Positions 61,601-64,000 of a DNA stretch of 64,000 nucleotides are shown here, one piece after another. A model generated the notes under the pieces. That model was not told the DNA's origin. It ran no database searches and saw only the letters and a list, made by a program, of their open reading frames with translations. Within the stretch, counting starts at the first letter, position 1. The number at the start of each line of letters is the position of its first letter. The translations under genes were made by a program, and so were the position numbers. This DNA is from Euptelea pleiosperma. Its lineage: Eukaryota; Streptophyta; Magnoliopsida; Ranunculales; Eupteleaceae. Location: contig CM068546.1 in NCBI GenBank assembly GCA_035048495.1, positions 35,358,674 to 35,422,673 on the forward strand. Reading direction: 5' to 3'.

Positions 61601-63341
61601 TGGATATATCTGATATTTGGTTGGATAATTTTCAGTTTCTCTTATTTACTTGCTCAAAATATTATAAGTAGCTCTACTTTTCCTTGCTATTGTTACAAGT
61701 GAAGATTTTATTAAAATTAAAGCTAGTTTTGATTCTCCTTGCCATTAAAATTAAAGCTAGTTTTGATTTTCTTGTACAGGGCGGAGAACATGGTGCTGTT
61801 CTTACGGTGACTGTAAATGATATGGGAAATTACGGATGTTATCCAGATTGTGCCGAAAAGTTGTCATTGCCACTTTTTACTCAGGCTACTGTAAATCTAA
61901 TCAGGAGGCGGCCAATGAGTTCACTGGTGGCTCATAGTAAGTATTCAGTTGCTACATGTTGAATCCTAATTAATTTTGCTCCAAGATAAGTGAATGAGGA
62001 AAACCAATCTTTCCTCAAATCCTGCGATTCTTTTTCTCAAATCTCTCAACCTCTTTTGGATCCTTCGGTTTCTGCATTCTTAGTTTCGACTATGAAAAAT
62101 GAAAGAGAAACCAGTTCCTCAGAGGAGGTTTAGAAGGTGACCATCTTAAGTGGAGAAGCCTCGAACAGCACCTTGTGAATTCAGATTACTTGGATATGCG
62201 AATTTAGTAACCAACATGGTAGGCAAGCTGGGACTGCAATACGTCAACCAATTGTATAGTTTCTATATCTATATCTATATTTTATGTTGGAAAAATCTTT
62301 GTAATTGTTAGTTCTGATTTCTCGTTAGAAGTGAAGGAAATCCAAGGTACTCACCATCTAGGGCCATAAAAAATGGTCAACTAACCTTCACAACACATGC
62401 TATGCACATGAAGGGTGGTGAGACCCACTATCTAATGTTCCCCTAAAAGACTACCTTCCTTAAAATCAAGCTGATTGGATGATCGTAAATATTCGATCAT
62501 TGCATTCTTTCAGGCATTTACAACTAGAACATTGTCTACGGGACAATGGGTATAGTAATCTGGGATGGTAGTTGCAGGATAGATCTCTTAGGTGGGACTC
62601 ATCGGTTGATGGGTTCTCACTGAATGTGTACCACATGTGGCAGTAGTAGGTTTTGTTGATCGTCCTTGGAGTCTATACACAGGTAGCTACCTTAGATGTT
62701 GTCATAAATGTATTTCTGTTGATCAACTCAGATGTATTTTATGGTACAGCCTTAGGTTCAGTGATCGTGATTGAGTTCATTACAATGTTTTTCCTGGGAG
62801 CGCTGCTACTATTTTTCATATGTAAATGTGCAAGTGTTCTTGGCAATGAAAGAAAAAGTTATTATGCCAGGGATAGCAAGCTCTCCAGCGTAGAAAAATT
62901 TCAGGAACCAATTGTAAGTATGCTGTATCCATTCTGAACTTTTTTTTTTTGCAACATTCCAATATGAATCTGCATACATTTCCTAGGACGAAGAACCTCT
63001 CTGTTTTTTCTTCAAGTTCTCTTATTGGGGTTTCACCATGTGTTTTATTATATATCCCCGAGTTTCTCCTGAGATAACTAGACCTTGCACTAATGTTTAT
63101 GAAAGAATGCATAGTAGTTATTTGATTAATACTTTTTGTTCTAGTCAAAATTTGACTAATAATTTTCTGATTGCATGTCTTTCTTGTGGATGAACAGTCA
63201 AGTACAACTTCGTCCGAGAATGCAACTTACTTCACTGCCTGTTGCTCAAGCCCCTTCTTGCTGAGGAGCCAGCCTCCCAACTTCCGTCAACGGTACGAAA
63301 AATTTCAATTGAAAACTTCAAGAATGCACTTTAAGATTTAA
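49639..63341 (+). CDS. GEX2: GAMETE EXPRESSED 2-like sperm membrane protein, about 16 exons
   Basis: Exons: 49639-49765, 49935-50273, 51036-51374, 51990-52316, 54369-54575, 54667-54752, 54834-54975, 56713-57021, 57434-57558, 58562-58848, 59011-59238, 60416-60651, 61341-61579, 61780-61936, 62750-62913 and 63198-63341. The join is 3456 nt, about 1151 aa. I chose the ATG at 49639 because a signal peptide (FSLMVVQVHFYIFVLATFAT) follows; an in-frame ATG lies at 49528. Exons 2-8 encode filamin/Ig-like repeats. Exons 9-10 encode a bacterial-type Ig/cadherin-like module, and exon 12 has VEPINDPP. One membrane helix lies at about 1054-1074, then a tail of about 77 aa. Arabidopsis GEX2 sits on the sperm surface and aids gamete attachment; that role is inferred here. 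The acceptors of exons 7 and 10 are uncertain. Confidence 0.88.
52975..53398 (+). repeat. 206-bp tandem duplication in GEX2 intron 4
   Basis: Two units start CTCAAAGGAA..CGACTTCTGT at 52975 and 53181 and end in AATCGAGCGAGG. They share ATCACTGTACAACTACAATT and CCAACGGTCCTGACATCTTG. They are about 90% alike by eye. An inverted pair GAATGGTATCA/TGATACCATTC lies just upstream near 52761. Confidence 0.8.
53651..53750. repeat. Duplicated phrase with GT microsatellite
   Basis: GCGTCATGTGGCATTAATAAGCATGTTCTG occurs twice (its parts near 53651 and 53694), each followed by a TG run. A G-rich run follows at about 53747-53757. Confidence 0.7.
55150..55330 (+). repeat. About 100-bp duplication in GEX2 intron 7
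   Basis: TTCATTTGGGTTTGGGATAA, GCAATGCAGTGTTGAAAGCA and the following ACTGACAGAGTTAATGA recur about 100 bp later with a few substitutions. Confidence 0.75.
55796..56180 (+). mobile_element. MITE family B, copy 2 (GEX2 intron 7)
   Basis: Ends are CAAGGTTTAAAA and TTTTAAACTTTG, one mismatch from a perfect inverted pair. GATTTAGC lies at 55788-55795, and the same eight bases recur at 56180-56187, overlapping the last element base. The interior repeats CGTTATAACGG. No coding capacity. Confidence 0.75.
56397..56496 (-). mobile_element. Fragment of the element found at the RPL18 promoter
   Basis: CCAGTCCGATCCAATCCAAT and TTATATAATTTAAATTATAT plus ATTTTATCCAC are the inverse of sequence at about 35640-35725. 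This is a partial copy in GEX2 intron 7. Confidence 0.5.
59625..59740 (+). repeat. 60-bp tandem duplication, identical units
   Basis: Two copies of a 56-bp sequence beginning AAAGGGAGGAAGATATGG and ending GGGTGATTTTCTAA, offset by exactly 60 bp and identical. They lie in GEX2 intron 11 and look recent. Confidence 0.9.
61710..61779 (+). repeat. 34-bp duplication at the exon 14 acceptor
   Basis: ATTAAAATTAAAGCTAGTTT plus TGATTCTCCTTGCC is followed 34 bp later by a second copy that ends TTGATTTTCTTGTACAG, the exon 14 acceptor. The polypyrimidine region used for splicing is therefore a duplicate. Confidence 0.75.
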
Positions 63342-63466
63342 GGGGAAGGGAAAAGAAAAGCAGTTCATGGGAAGGTGGAGAAAGTGTTAAAAGATGTTTG
63401 TGTTGTATTGTGCAACCAAACACAGAATCTAGCCTGATGCCTGAGTTAACTTATTGAAATATTAAT

Positions 63467-63472
63467 AATAAA
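63467..63472 (+). terminator. Possible polyadenylation signal of GEX2
   Basis: AATAAA, 126 nt after the stop codon and 45 nt before MITE family B copy 3. Confidence 0.35.
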
Positions 63473-63516
63473 GGAAACTTAGGTAAGGGTTGACAGTCCA
63501 ACCTTCTTGTCCATAC

Positions 63517-63649
63517 CATGGTTTAAAAAAGGCCGTTATAATGGATTCGGACCTCCCCGTTACAATGGCTGTTATTTTTCGTTATAACAGAAAAAATGGT
63601 AACGCCACCAGTCCGTTATACCATTATAACGGCCCCCTTTTAAACCTTG
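63517..63649 (+). mobile_element. MITE family B, copy 3 (short)
   Basis: Ends CATGGTTTAAAA and TTTTAAACCTTG. Flanked by GTCCATAC (63509-63516) and GTACATAC (63650-63657), a target duplication with one mismatch. The 8-bp length supports a hAT origin. The interior is much shorter than in copy 2. Confidence 0.8.
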
Positions 63650-63870
63650 GTACATACTACAAAGACATCCAAGGGTCTCGTCCCACCATTTGTTGGTATC
63701 TCTTGGAGCTTAAAAATCTTTACTATCAAGGCAATTGCCCAACTGGGTCTTTTTAACCTTTTTTTCGCCCCCTGGTCTCATCAGACCCCATGGGCAAATG
63801 TGACTTATCCAACATGCAGCGATCTTGCCTTCCATTAGTCTACAGAAAGGAATGATCCTAACGTCTGATT

Positions 63871-64000
63871 CAAGGTTTAAAAGAGGCTGTTTTAATGGTA
63901 TAACGGACTGGGGCGTTTCCGTTCAAACGGACTTTATCGGATGGGCAAAAACGGAATTAAATGAAAAATAACGGATTTTAACGGAAATAATGGTTGTTTT
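63871..64000 (+). mobile_element. MITE family B, copy 4 (runs off the window)
   Basis: Starts CAAGGTTTAAAAGAGGC and continues with TATAACGGACTGGGGCGTT, as in the family. The right end lies beyond the window. Confidence 0.7.

Overview
The window is nuclear DNA from a flowering plant. Genes are split by GT-AG introns, one of them encodes GEX2 (a male-gamete protein known from flowering plants), the transposon families are plant types, and transposon remnants fill introns and spacers. I could not fix the lineage. The genes are intact, but introns reach 4 to 9 kb through nested insertions, as in a mid-sized, repeat-rich genome.

Five protein genes are supported. From left to right they are an MCTS1-type translation factor (+, 3707-17161, 8 exons, 181 aa), a small uncharacterised plant protein (-, 19387-19620, 77 aa), a MATE transporter of the DETOXIFICATION type (+, 28891-30712, 2 exons, 489 aa), ribosomal protein eL18/RPL18 (+, 35937-45554, 5 exons, 187 aa) and a GEX2-like gamete membrane protein (+, 49639-63341, about 16 exons, about 1151 aa). 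They do not form a pathway. MCTS1 and eL18 both serve translation, but nothing suggests co-regulation.

The rest is mostly transposon history. MCTS1 introns hold a decayed Ty3/gypsy 5' end, a probable LINE ORF1, an RTE-type LINE 3' end, and a Copia element with matching target duplications that itself carries a hAT-type MITE and a solo LTR. RPL18 intron 4 holds two L1-type LINE remnants tail to tail. The first MATE intron is almost entirely MITE. Between MATE and RPL18 (32.07-34.95 kb) lies a dense array of short Helitron-like units, many beginning TCTATATAAC and ending in a small hairpin plus CTAG, abutted head to tail. A related single copy sits in MCTS1 intron 7. Other repeat families include a MITE with terminus CAAGGTTTAAAA (four copies), a GGCGCC fold-back MITE lying close to two gene starts, and a 70-bp minisatellite whose units carry a G-box/ABRE-like core.

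The most unusual item is the Helitron-like concatemer. Two neighbouring, oppositely oriented loci share the same order of units, and one unit type contains sequence from the hAT-like MITE family. All coordinates and splice sites were read by eye from the sequence. Family names rest on motif recognition, not on database searches.
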